Part shown: positions 10,137 through 17,950 of the stretch, in pieces | Position numbering within the stretch: the stretch's first letter is position 1 | Layout of the letters: each line of letters begins with the position of its first letter | Source: Thermohalobaculum sp039815685 | GTDB lineage: Bacteria; Pseudomonadota; Alphaproteobacteria; Rhodobacterales; Rhodobacteraceae | Direction: 5' to 3' | NCBI GenBank assembly: GCA_039815685.1 | Contig: JBCBYV010000009.1 | Coordinates: 62,001 to 126,000 of the forward strand | DNA length: 64,000 nt | Notes under the pieces: model-generated | Seen by the model: the letters and a program-made list of their open reading frames with translations, nothing else | Database searches by the model: none | Told to the model about the DNA's origin: nothing | Made by a program: the position numbers and the translations under genes

Positions 10137-11462
10137 ATGATGGATAGAAACTCCCTACCCCTGCTGGTGTCGCTCGTCTGCGCGGTGACGATCTTTGTCG
10201 GCGGTGCTTTCGGCGCGGGCTTTGCCGTGGCCTACAAGCAGTACTGGCCCTTCGAGGTGCTGCGGGACTCGGGGCGCTGGATCAAATCGCAGTTCGTCGA
10301 GGGTGGAGAGGGCCGTGTCCGGCACCAGACCGACTCGGTCTTTCCTGGCGGTCTGAAGACCTGGGAGCGGCTGCGGCCCTCTGCCTCGTCCGAGGGGATC
10401 TTCGCGATTGTCTCCTACAATCCTGAGGTCGACAGCTACACACTACGCTTCTGGGATGGTGCGGGCGCGCTGTTGCACGAGGTCGACGTGAACGAGATCC
10501 TGGCCGGCATCTCGGACGAGCCGGGGTTCTCGATACCGCACGGCTTCGAGATGCTGAGCGATGGTTCGTTCATCGTGAACTACATCGTGCACCCGATGAT
10601 GGCCCGCCTCGATATCTGCGGCGAGGTGATGTGGACGAACATCGATTTCTTCCATCACTCTCTGGCGTTGACGGAGCGCGGGACGGCCTGGACTTGGCGG
10701 GGGGCGCCGGACGATTATGCCCTGCATCAGTTCATGGAAGAGTTCGACATCGAGAGCGGTGAGGTGGTGCGCTCGGTCCCTCTCGAGGACGTGGTGATCG
10801 CGGCCGGCGAGAATGCCGCCTATCTCAACCGTCGTCCCGAGCCCTTTCCGCTCCCCCCGCCGCCCGGGGAGTCTGACGGGTTGGGCGATGCCTTTCACCC
10901 GAACGATGTCGAAGAACTTCCGTCATCGATGGCGGCGGCCTTTCCTCAGTTCGAGGCGGGCGATCTGCTCATCAGTCTCAAATCGATGAACCTCGTTGCC
11001 GTCGTCGGGCCGGATCAGCGGGATCTGAAATGGTTCAGTCGCGGTCCATGGTCGCGCCAGCATGATCCCGACTGGGTCGCTGACGGCACGATCACGGTCT
11101 TCGACAACAACTACTCCTCCAACTACATTAAAGACGTGCCTTTCGGGACGTCGTCCATCGTCTCGATCGATCCCAAGACCAATGCGGTCAAGACGCTGGT
11201 CCAGGACGGTGAGGTGCCGTTCCAGACGGAGGCGATGGGCAAGCATGAATGGTTGCCGAGCGGTAGCGTGCTCGTTGTCTCCTCTCACGAGGGCAGAGTC
11301 ATTGAGTACACATCCGACGGAGTGCCGCTCACGATCTTCAACAACATATCGACTACGGATCCCACGCGAACCTATCATGTGGCGCATGCGCGTTGGCTTC
11401 CGGCGGATTTTCTTACTGATCTGCCGAGTTGTGCGCCTGTGCGTCTTGAGCAGGTGAAGTGA
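10137..11462 (+). CDS. Arylsulfotransferase-like membrane-anchored protein, paralog 1
   Basis: A 441-residue protein with one N-terminal membrane segment (about residues 8-32), then a domain that looks like the bacterial arylsulfotransferase beta-propeller family. Family-like blocks are HPNDVEEL, SRGPWSRQHDPDW followed by DGTITVFDNN, and HEWLPSGSVLVV. The conserved histidines are reminiscent of ASST catalytic residues. ASST enzymes move sulfuryl groups between phenolic compounds; the substrate here is unknown and activity unproven. The start could be ATG 10137 or 10140. A homologous gene follows at 11664. Codon use is somewhat less G/C-biased than in the nuo genes. Confidence 0.7.
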   Translation: MMDRNSLPLLVSLVCAVTIFVGGAFGAGFAVAYKQYWPFEVLRDSGRWIKSQFVEGGEGRVRHQTDSVFPGGLKTWERLRPSASSEGIFAIVSYNPEVDSYTLRFWDGAGALLHEVDVNEILAGISDEPGFSIPHGFEMLSDGSFIVNYIVHPMMARLDICGEVMWTNIDFFHHSLALTERGTAWTWRGAPDDYALHQFMEEFDIESGEVVRSVPLEDVVIAAGENAAYLNRRPEPFPLPPPPGESDGLGDAFHPNDVEELPSSMAAAFPQFEAGDLLISLKSMNLVAVVGPDQRDLKWFSRGPWSRQHDPDWVADGTITVFDNNYSSNYIKDVPFGTSSIVSIDPKTNAVKTLVQDGEVPFQTEAMGKHEWLPSGSVLVVSSHEGRVIEYTSDGVPLTIFNNISTTDPTRTYHVAHARWLPADFLTDLPSCAPVRLEQVK

Positions 11463-11663
11463 GCACGAAGGGCTTTGCAGGTGCGCGCTCCGCGCGCTCG
11501 CGCCGTGCCAGAGGGGGCGCCGAAGCAAACGTGCCTCGCACTGGCGTCGCGAGCGGTTGTCTACGCTCAATCACCATGTAAGTTGTGCGTTGATGGTGCG
11601 TGAGCAGCAGTTCGTCGACGATACTCAGTCGATCTCGGGCAGAAACCAATTGCAGCGCCATTC

Positions 11664-12986
11664 ATGAACACTGACCGTCTCGCAGCCCTGATCTCGATCG
11701 CAGCAGCCGCGATGCTTTCGCTCGGCGGCACCTTTGCGGGCGGCTTTGTCGTCGCGCACAAGGAGCTTTGGCCTTACACACTGCTGGTGGATGCCGGGCG
11801 TGCGGTGCGCTCAACCATCTCGACAGGCTCGCCAGAAGGCAACCGATACGCTCGCAAGTTCCTGCAGGCAGGTGCTCAAGGGCGTTGGGAGATTTCTCGA
11901 CCGCAAGAGATGGTGCCGGGCTTCTATGCCGTTCTTGGCTACGACATAGGCCCCGGAAACCATACGATGCGATTGTTCTCGAGTTCGGGAGAGCTCGTCT
12001 CGACGATCGACGTCAATCAAGCGCTCGACATGACGGACCGGGCCATCGAGTACAAGGATCCGCACGGGTTCGCGTTGCTGGCGGATGGCTCGATCCTGGT
12101 GAATTTCGACCGACTGCCGACGCTGGCCAGGATCGATGCCTGCGGCGAGGTGATGTGGCGGAACGAAGCGCTCTTTCACCACTCGATCGAGCTGACCGAC
12201 CGGAACACCGCCTGGACCTGGCGGGGCGAGCCCGATGCCTACAGCATGGCGCAGTTCATGGATGAGGTCGATGTGGAGACGGGCACGATCCTGCGCTCGA
12301 TCTCGATGGAGGACGTGGTCATTGCCGCGGGCAGCAAGGCTGCGTTCTTGAACCGCGCCCCTGTACCCTTTCCAACGCCGCTACCGCCAGCCGTCTCGGA
12401 CGGCGCAGGCGATGCCTTTCATCCGAATGATGTCGAGGAGCTCTCCGCCAGTATGGCCGATGCTTTTCCGAGCTTCGAGGCGGGCGACCTGCTCATCAGT
12501 CTGAAGACGACGGACGTCGTGGCGGTCATCGATCCGCTTGATGCCTCGTTGAAGTGGTTGAGCCGGGGTCCCTGGTCGAAGCAGCATGATCCGGACTTCA
12601 TGCCGGACGGCCGCATCTCGGTCTTCGACAATAATTCCAACGTCATCGAGCGTGCGAAGGTTACCTATGGACCATCGGCCATTGTCGAGATCGATCCCGA
12701 GACAAATGAGGTCCGCACGATCCTGAATGACGGCGACACGACATTCCTGACGCCGGCGCAGGGAACGCATCAACGGCTGCCGAACGGCAATGTCCTGGTG
12801 GTCGTTCCCCATGAGGGACGGATGATCGAGTACAATGCGGCGGGCGAGGTGGTGGCGATCTTCAACAATGTCGACGGTGAAGAGGGCCCCCGCACCTTCC
12901 ACATGTCCAACGCCCGATGGGTGCCGGCGGACTACTTCGTCGATGCGCCGTCCTGCTTTGCGGAGAAGCTCGCCGCGGCCGAGTGA
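11664..12986 (+). CDS. Arylsulfotransferase-like membrane-anchored protein, paralog 2
   Basis: A 440-residue paralog of the preceding gene with the same plan: an N-terminal membrane anchor (about residues 7-30) and an ASST-like propeller. Shared blocks include CGEVMW, AWTWRG, EDVVIAAG, DAFHPNDVEEL, FEAGDLLISLK, SRGPWSKQHDPDF, DNN and HEGRMIEYN. More than half of the aligned residues look identical by eye, so this is a tandem duplication that has since diverged. The gap between the two genes is about 200 bases, so this copy may have its own promoter. Function is inferred from family resemblance only. Confidence 0.7.
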   Translation: MNTDRLAALISIAAAAMLSLGGTFAGGFVVAHKELWPYTLLVDAGRAVRSTISTGSPEGNRYARKFLQAGAQGRWEISRPQEMVPGFYAVLGYDIGPGNHTMRLFSSSGELVSTIDVNQALDMTDRAIEYKDPHGFALLADGSILVNFDRLPTLARIDACGEVMWRNEALFHHSIELTDRNTAWTWRGEPDAYSMAQFMDEVDVETGTILRSISMEDVVIAAGSKAAFLNRAPVPFPTPLPPAVSDGAGDAFHPNDVEELSASMADAFPSFEAGDLLISLKTTDVVAVIDPLDASLKWLSRGPWSKQHDPDFMPDGRISVFDNNSNVIERAKVTYGPSAIVEIDPETNEVRTILNDGDTTFLTPAQGTHQRLPNGNVLVVVPHEGRMIEYNAAGEVVAIFNNVDGEEGPRTFHMSNARWVPADYFVDAPSCFAEKLAAAE

Positions 12987-13218
12987 GCGCATCAGCTTGG
13001 TGGCTGGCCTCACATCTTCCAAGCCTAGAGGGCCATTGACCTTGCGGCCACTGCGGTCACGCGCCTTGCTACCGGCGGGTCGAAACTTTCTGTCTCGCGC
13101 TTCGTTGTTGCGTGATACTGTCGCCATGGCAGGCGCCATGCGTTGACCGCGCCCCCGGCGGCCTTCTAAGGATCTTTCGCGGGGTGGAAGGGCGCGCCGC
13201 AAGCCACGGAGGATGCGC

Positions 13219-13584
13219 ATGGATGCGCTGCTCGCAAGCTACCTGCCGATCATCGTCTTTCTGGGGGTCGCGATCGGCCTTGGCCTCGTGCTGATGATCG
13301 CAGCCTGGGTGCTGGCGCGGCGGAGCCCGGATGCCGAGAAGGTCTCCGCCTATGAGTGCGGCTTCAACGCCTTCGACGATGCGCGGATGAAGTTCGACGT
13401 GCGCTTCTATCTCGTTGCCATCCTCTTCATCATTTTCGACCTAGAAATTGCGTTCCTCTTCCCGTGGGCCGCGGCCTTCGGCGGGCTCTCGGATCTCGCC
13501 TTCTGGTCCATGATGCTGTTCCTGACCGTGCTGACGGTCGGTTTTGCCTATGAGTGGAGAAAGGGAGCGCTCGAATGGGAGTGA
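13219..13584 (+). CDS. nuoA: NADH-quinone oxidoreductase subunit A
   Basis: A membrane subunit of complex I at the junction of the peripheral and membrane arms. Three transmembrane helices are visible, with the conserved segments YECGF and ARMKFDVRFYL before IIFDLE. I chose ATG 13219 (121 residues) because GGAGG at 13207-13212 is well spaced from it, whereas the ATG at 13213 abuts that site. It is the first gene of the nuo operon. The last bases overlap the probable nuoB start. Confidence 0.95.
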   Translation: MDALLASYLPIIVFLGVAIGLGLVLMIAAWVLARRSPDAEKVSAYECGFNAFDDARMKFDVRFYLVAILFIIFDLEIAFLFPWAAAFGGLSDLAFWSMMLFLTVLTVGFAYEWRKGALEWE

Positions 13585-14141
13585 CGCCAGCCACCGGCCG
13601 GACTGCAGGACAGTCGGCCGCGCTAGCATACACTGCCGGGTCCGATCGTGAGCTTGTCGCCCGGAACATCTCGAACGAGCTGGCGGACAAGGGTTTCCTG
13701 CTCACCAGCGCCGATGATCTGATCAACTGGGCGCGTACGGGCTCGCTCATGTGGATGACCTTCGGGCTCGCCTGCTGTGCGGTCGAGATGATGCACACCT
13801 CGATGCCGCGCTACGACGCCGAGCGGTTCGGGATCGCGCCGCGTGCCTCGCCGCGACAGTCGGACGTGATGATCGTGGCGGGGACGCTGACCAACAAGAT
13901 GGCGCCCGCGCTCCGTAAGGTCTACGATCAGATGCCCGAGCCGCGCTACGTGATCTCCATGGGCTCCTGCGCCAATGGCGGGGGGTATTATCACTACAGC
14001 TACAGCGTGGTGCGGGGCTGCGACCGGATCGTGCCCGTCGACATCTACGTGCCCGGCTGTCCGCCGACGGCGGAGGCGCTCCTCTACGGCATCCTGCAGC
14101 TCCAGCGGAAGATCCGCCGGACCGGCACGATCACGCGCTGA
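13575..14141 (+). CDS. nuoB: NADH-quinone oxidoreductase subunit B
   Basis: This subunit carries the N2 [4Fe-4S] cluster that passes electrons to quinone. The ligands are visible as Cys67-Cys68 (GLACCAVEMM), Cys132 (GSCANGGG) and Cys162 (VPGCPPTAE). I chose ATG 13575 (188 residues), 10 bases inside nuoA, because AAAGGGAG precedes it. ATG 13554 would add 7 residues without a ribosome-binding site. The overlap suggests translational coupling to nuoA. Confidence 0.96.
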   Translation: MGVTPATGRTAGQSAALAYTAGSDRELVARNISNELADKGFLLTSADDLINWARTGSLMWMTFGLACCAVEMMHTSMPRYDAERFGIAPRASPRQSDVMIVAGTLTNKMAPALRKVYDQMPEPRYVISMGSCANGGGYYHYSYSVVRGCDRIVPVDIYVPGCPPTAEALLYGILQLQRKIRRTGTITR

Positions 14142-14150
14142 GGGAGCGCC

Positions 14151-14756
14151 ATGGCGGAACAGGACAGTCTGGACGAGCTCGGCGAGATGATCGCCATGGC
14201 GCAGTCGGACGGCGTGGTGAGCCATGAGATGGCGGGCGGCGAGCTGACGGTGCATGCGACCACCTCCGGCCTGCGCGCGCTGATCGGCCATCTGCGCGAC
14301 AACGCGGCCTGTGCCTTCACCACGCTGGTGGACATCACCGGCATCGACTGGCCCGGGCGGGAACGGCGGTTCGACGTCGTCTACCACTTCCTCTCGATCC
14401 CTCAGAACCAGCGCATCCGCGTGAAGGTGCAGGTGGGCGAGGACGAGACGGTGCCGTCGATCACGGATCTCCACCCCTCCGCCAATTGGTTCGAGCGCGA
14501 GGTCTTCGACATGTTCGGGGTGCTTTTCTCGGGCCATCCGGATCTGCGCCGTCTACTGACGGATTACGGGTTCCGGGGTTTTCCCTTGAGGAAGGATTTT
14601 CCGACGACCGGTTATGTCGAGGTGCGCTACGACGAGACCGAGAAGCGGGTCGTCTACGAGCCCGTGAAGCTCGTGCAGGAGTACCGCAGCTACGCGCCGC
14701 TCTCCCCTTGGGAAGGCGCGCAATATGTGCTGCCGGGCGATGAGAAGGGCGGCTGA
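14151..14756 (+). CDS. nuoC: NADH-quinone oxidoreductase subunit C
   Basis: The 30-kDa subunit of the peripheral arm, here 201 residues and separate from NuoD (the two are fused in E. coli). The signature block around WFEREVFDMFGV and the segment DYGFRGFPLRKDFP are intact. The start follows GAGGGAG. The next two genes downstream are small membrane proteins, not nuoD. Confidence 0.96.
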   Translation: MAEQDSLDELGEMIAMAQSDGVVSHEMAGGELTVHATTSGLRALIGHLRDNAACAFTTLVDITGIDWPGRERRFDVVYHFLSIPQNQRIRVKVQVGEDETVPSITDLHPSANWFEREVFDMFGVLFSGHPDLRRLLTDYGFRGFPLRKDFPTTGYVEVRYDETEKRVVYEPVKLVQEYRSYAPLSPWEGAQYVLPGDEKGG

Positions 14757-14767
14757 GGAGCGAGACC

Positions 14768-14950
14768 ATGGAAATTGTCATCGGTATCGCGATCTCGGCT
14801 GCGATCGTTGTCGCACTCTGGCGGATCGTGCCGCGGGCCGGGCTGTCGCCCTGGTGGTCGCTCTTCGCGCTTTTCCCGGTGCTGGGGCTGCCGGCGTTAC
14901 TGTTGTACCTCGCCTTCACGCCGTGGCCCGGCGATCATCGGGGAGTGTGA
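14768..14950 (+). CDS. Small membrane protein inside the nuo operon, paralog 1
   Basis: A 60-residue, two-helix membrane protein of unknown function, preceded by GAGGAG at a suitable distance. It shares the motif RIVPRAGLSP and the C-terminal PWPGD with the gene immediately downstream, so the two are tandem duplicates. The position between nuoC and nuoD on the same strand implies co-transcription with complex I. No known domain is recognised. Confidence 0.75.
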   Translation: MEIVIGIAISAAIVVALWRIVPRAGLSPWWSLFALFPVLGLPALLLYLAFTPWPGDHRGV

Positions 14951-14956
14951 CCGGCG

Positions 14957-15199
14957 ATGGGTGCGATCTTCTTCATTCTGATCACGGCCACGGTGCTCTT
15001 CGCGCTCTGGCGCATCCTGCCGCGGGCGGGCTTGTCGCCGTTTCTTTCGCTGGTGGCGCTGATACCGTTCGTCGGGTTGCCGGGGCTGCTCCTCTGGATC
15101 GCAATTAAGCCATGGCCCGGGGATAAGGGGTATTGGCGCGTGCCGCAGGAGAGCCGGGCGGCGCGCGTCATGCGCAACCTGAAGCGCGGCGGGGACTGA
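14957..15199 (+). CDS. Small membrane protein inside the nuo operon, paralog 2
   Basis: An 80-residue protein with two predicted membrane helices and a basic C-terminal tail (RAARVMRNLKR). It repeats the layout of the 60-residue gene six bases upstream: RILPRAGLSP in the middle and PWPGD after the second helix. nuoD begins 19 bases downstream. The function is unknown. A role in assembly or stability of complex I would be a guess based only on location. Confidence 0.78.
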   Translation: MGAIFFILITATVLFALWRILPRAGLSPFLSLVALIPFVGLPGLLLWIAIKPWPGDKGYWRVPQESRAARVMRNLKRGGD

Positions 15200-15218
15200 T
15201 CGCGGAGGATCGCGAGTG

Positions 15219-16430
15219 ATGGACGGCAGCAATATCGACCTCGTAGCAGGTGAGCAGCGCATCCGGAACTTCAACATCAATTTCGGCCCGCAGCACCCTG
15301 CGGCGCATGGTGTTCTGCGGATGGTGCTGGAGCTCGACGGGGAGATCGTGGAGCGGACGGACCCGCATATCGGCCTCCTGCACCGCGGGACCGAGAAGCT
15401 GATGGAGAGCCGCACCTACCTCCAGAACCTGCCCTATTTCGACCGGCTCGATTACGTCTCGCCGATGAACCAGGAGCATGCCTGGTGCCTCGCCATCGAG
15501 CGGCTGACGGGGACGGAGGTGCCGCGGCGGGGCCAGCTTATCCGAGTCCTGTACTGCGAGATCGGGCGGATCCTGAACCATCTGCTGAACGTGACCACGC
15601 AGGCCATGGATGTGGGCGCGCTGACGCCCCCGCTCTGGGGCTTCGAGGAGCGTGAAAAGCTGATGGAGTTCTACGAGCGGGCCTGCGGGGCGCGCCTCCA
15701 TGCGGCGTATTTCCGGCCGGGCGGGGTGCATCAGGACCTGCCGCCGGACCTCATCGACGATATCGAGGCGTGGTGCGACCCGTTCCTCGAGGTCTGCGAC
15801 GATCTGGAGACGCTGCTGACGGATAACCGCATCTTCAAGCAGCGCAATGTGGATATCGGGGTGATCAGCCTCGAGGAGGCGCAGGCCTGGGGGTTTTCGG
15901 GCGTGATGGTGCGTGGGTCGGGCTGGGCCTGGGACCTGCGGCGCGCGCAGCCCTATGAGTGCTACAGCGAGCTCGATTTCGGCATCCCCATCGGCAAGAA
16001 CGGGGACTGTTACGACCGCTATCTCTGCCGCATGGAGGAGATGCGGGAGAGCGTGAAGATCATGCGACAGTGCATTGAGAAACTGCGTGCCTGCGAGGGC
16101 GAGCCCTTCACCGAGCGCGGCAAGATCGGCCCGCCGACGCGGGGCGACATGAAGACCTCGATGGAGAGCCTGATCCACCACTTCAAGCTCTATACCGAGG
16201 GCTTCCGCGTGCCAGCGGGCGAGATCTACGCGGCGGTCGAGGCACCAAAGGGGGAGTTCGGCGTCTACCTCGTCTCGGACGGCACGAACAAACCCTACCG
16301 CGCGAAGCTCCGCGCCCCGGGCTTTCCGCACCTCGCGGCCATGGACCACATGTGCAAGGGCCACATGCTGGCCGATGTAAGCGCGATCCTTGGAAGCCTC
16401 GACATCGTCTTCGGGGAGATCGACAGGTGA
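15219..16430 (+). CDS. nuoD: NADH-quinone oxidoreductase subunit D
   Basis: The 49-kDa peripheral subunit that forms the quinone site together with NuoB. At 403 residues it has the usual length and the conserved opening NINFGPQHPAAHGVLR, with HRGTEKL soon after. I prefer ATG 15219. A GTG directly before it at 15216 is also possible, since GGAGGA at 15204-15209 suits both. The stop codon overlaps the GTG of the next small gene. Confidence 0.96.
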   Translation: MDGSNIDLVAGEQRIRNFNINFGPQHPAAHGVLRMVLELDGEIVERTDPHIGLLHRGTEKLMESRTYLQNLPYFDRLDYVSPMNQEHAWCLAIERLTGTEVPRRGQLIRVLYCEIGRILNHLLNVTTQAMDVGALTPPLWGFEEREKLMEFYERACGARLHAAYFRPGGVHQDLPPDLIDDIEAWCDPFLEVCDDLETLLTDNRIFKQRNVDIGVISLEEAQAWGFSGVMVRGSGWAWDLRRAQPYECYSELDFGIPIGKNGDCYDRYLCRMEEMRESVKIMRQCIEKLRACEGEPFTERGKIGPPTRGDMKTSMESLIHHFKLYTEGFRVPAGEIYAAVEAPKGEFGVYLVSDGTNKPYRAKLRAPGFPHLAAMDHMCKGHMLADVSAILGSLDIVFGEIDR

Positions 16431-16855
16431 GCCTCACTTCAAGGGAGACCATCGCCGTAAGCGTGGCGGCAGTCTCTGCGCTTGCGGCGGTGGGCTCTAC
16501 CTACACCGCGTTTCAGCAACGCGACACGACCATTGGCACCGATCTATTTCGCGAGCGACTGGATTCATGTGCAAACCTCGTTGGCTCACTGCGGTCGAAC
16601 GCGATCGTCGTCGAGAGCGCGGAAGATCCGCGGGCCGTGCTGGCCGAGATCGAGCCGCTCGTCGCGCGCTTCGAGATCACAGCACCCGGGCACCTGAGGC
16701 AGACTTGGCGGAACGGCATCTGGATCCACGATCTTTCGGATCGCAGCATTCGCGAGAATGGAGCGGCATGGATGGCGCATAATCTTCGAGGCATGGCCGA
16801 CCGTCTGCTGAATGTTTGTTCGTCCGAGTATGCAGCCGAAATGAACTCTGGTTGA
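16427..16855 (+). CDS. Hypothetical N-terminally membrane-anchored protein between nuoD and nuoE
   Basis: A 142-residue protein of unknown function. The GTG start at 16427 overlaps the nuoD stop (GTGA) and is preceded by GGGGAG. Residues 6-27 are hydrophobic and may be a membrane anchor or signal. The rest looks like a soluble helical domain containing two cysteines. GC content and third-position bias are lower than in the flanking nuo genes, hinting at a later insertion into the operon. No family is recognised. Confidence 0.6.
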   Translation: MSLTSRETIAVSVAAVSALAAVGSTYTAFQQRDTTIGTDLFRERLDSCANLVGSLRSNAIVVESAEDPRAVLAEIEPLVARFEITAPGHLRQTWRNGIWIHDLSDRSIRENGAAWMAHNLRGMADRLLNVCSSEYAAEMNSG

Positions 16856-16861
16856 GAAGCG

Positions 16862-17941
16862 ATGCTCCGTAGACTTCACCATGAACAGCCCGAGGGGTTT
16901 GCTTTTACGCCGGCTAACCAGGCTTGGGCGGAGGGGCAGCTTGAGAAGTATCCGGAGGGGCGGCAGGCTTCGGCGATCATTCCGCTGTTGTGGCGGGCGC
17001 AGGAGCAGGAGGGGTGGCTGAGCCGGCCGGCCATCGAGTATGTCGCGGATATGTTGGGGATGGCGCGGATCAGGGCGCTGGAGGTGGCGACCTTTTACTT
17101 CATGTTCCAGCTCCAACCCGTTGGCTCCGTTGCCCATGTGCAGGTTTGCGGGACGCTGTCCTGCATGCTCTGCGGGGCGGAGGATCTGGTGAGCGTCTGC
17201 CAGGAGAAGATCGCAGCGGCGCCGCATGCCCTCTCCGCCGATGGCAAGTTTTCGTGGGAGGAGGTCGAGTGCCTCGGCGCCTGTGCCAACGCGCCGATGG
17301 TGCAGATCGGGAAGGATTACTACGAAGACCTGACGGTCGAGAGTTTTGCCGCGATCCTGGACGCGCTGGCGCGGGGCGAGGTGCCGCCGCCGGGCTCCTA
17401 CAAGGGCCGCTTTGCCTCGGAGCCCGAGGGTGGGCTGACGACGCTGGTGGAGCAGCCCTGCGATCATAAGGGCAATGCCTCGGTCGAGATCGCGACGCTC
17501 GTGGGCGACAGCGTCAAGCGCATCGACGGGCGGGAGCCGGCCTACAGCGTGCGGGTGCCCGATGCCCTGCCGGCACAGCCGACCTATGTGCCGCCGCCGC
17601 CAGTGAAGGAGGAGGCGCCGGTCGCTACGAAGGCCGACCCCCGGATGGCGGCGGTCAAGATGGTCGATCCCGATGGGGCGGCAGGGCCTGCGCCGGAGCT
17701 TTTCACCGAGGCTCCTGAGGGCGGCGGGGACGATCTGCGCCAGCTGAAGGGCGTGGGGCCGAAGCTCGAGGGCGTGCTCCACGACCTCGGTGTCTATACG
17801 TTCGCGCAGATCGCGTCCTGGGGGCCCGAGGAGATCGCCTGGGTCGATGCGCGGCTGAACTTCAAAGGGCGCATTGAGCGGGACGACTGGGTCGGTCAGG
17901 CCAAGGCGCTCTCGGGCGGCGATATCGTTGGTAACGGGTGA
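16862..17941 (+). CDS. nuoE: NADH-quinone oxidoreductase subunit E with C-terminal helix-hairpin-helix extension
   Basis: A peripheral-arm subunit carrying the N1a [2Fe-2S] cluster, ligated by Cys96, Cys101, Cys137 and Cys141. The normal NuoE part ends near residue 175. The protein here is 359 residues long: a Pro-rich linker leads to a C-terminal domain at about residues 290-353 (LKGVGPKLEGVLHDLGVYTF), which resembles the helix-hairpin-helix (H3TH-like) domain of COG3743. Such extended NuoE proteins are known from Rhodobacterales. The role of the extension is not established. It follows the 142-residue gene by 6 bases. Confidence 0.95.
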   Translation: MLRRLHHEQPEGFAFTPANQAWAEGQLEKYPEGRQASAIIPLLWRAQEQEGWLSRPAIEYVADMLGMARIRALEVATFYFMFQLQPVGSVAHVQVCGTLSCMLCGAEDLVSVCQEKIAAAPHALSADGKFSWEEVECLGACANAPMVQIGKDYYEDLTVESFAAILDALARGEVPPPGSYKGRFASEPEGGLTTLVEQPCDHKGNASVEIATLVGDSVKRIDGREPAYSVRVPDALPAQPTYVPPPPVKEEAPVATKADPRMAAVKMVDPDGAAGPAPELFTEAPEGGGDDLRQLKGVGPKLEGVLHDLGVYTFAQIASWGPEEIAWVDARLNFKGRIERDDWVGQAKALSGGDIVGNG

Positions 17942-17950
17942 GGCGGGAGC

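Noticed and set aside
9941..13218. Integrated element using the tRNA-Asp gene as an attachment site
   Set aside because: No integrase and no second copy of the tRNA-Asp 3' end are visible downstream, so an integrative element cannot be supported.
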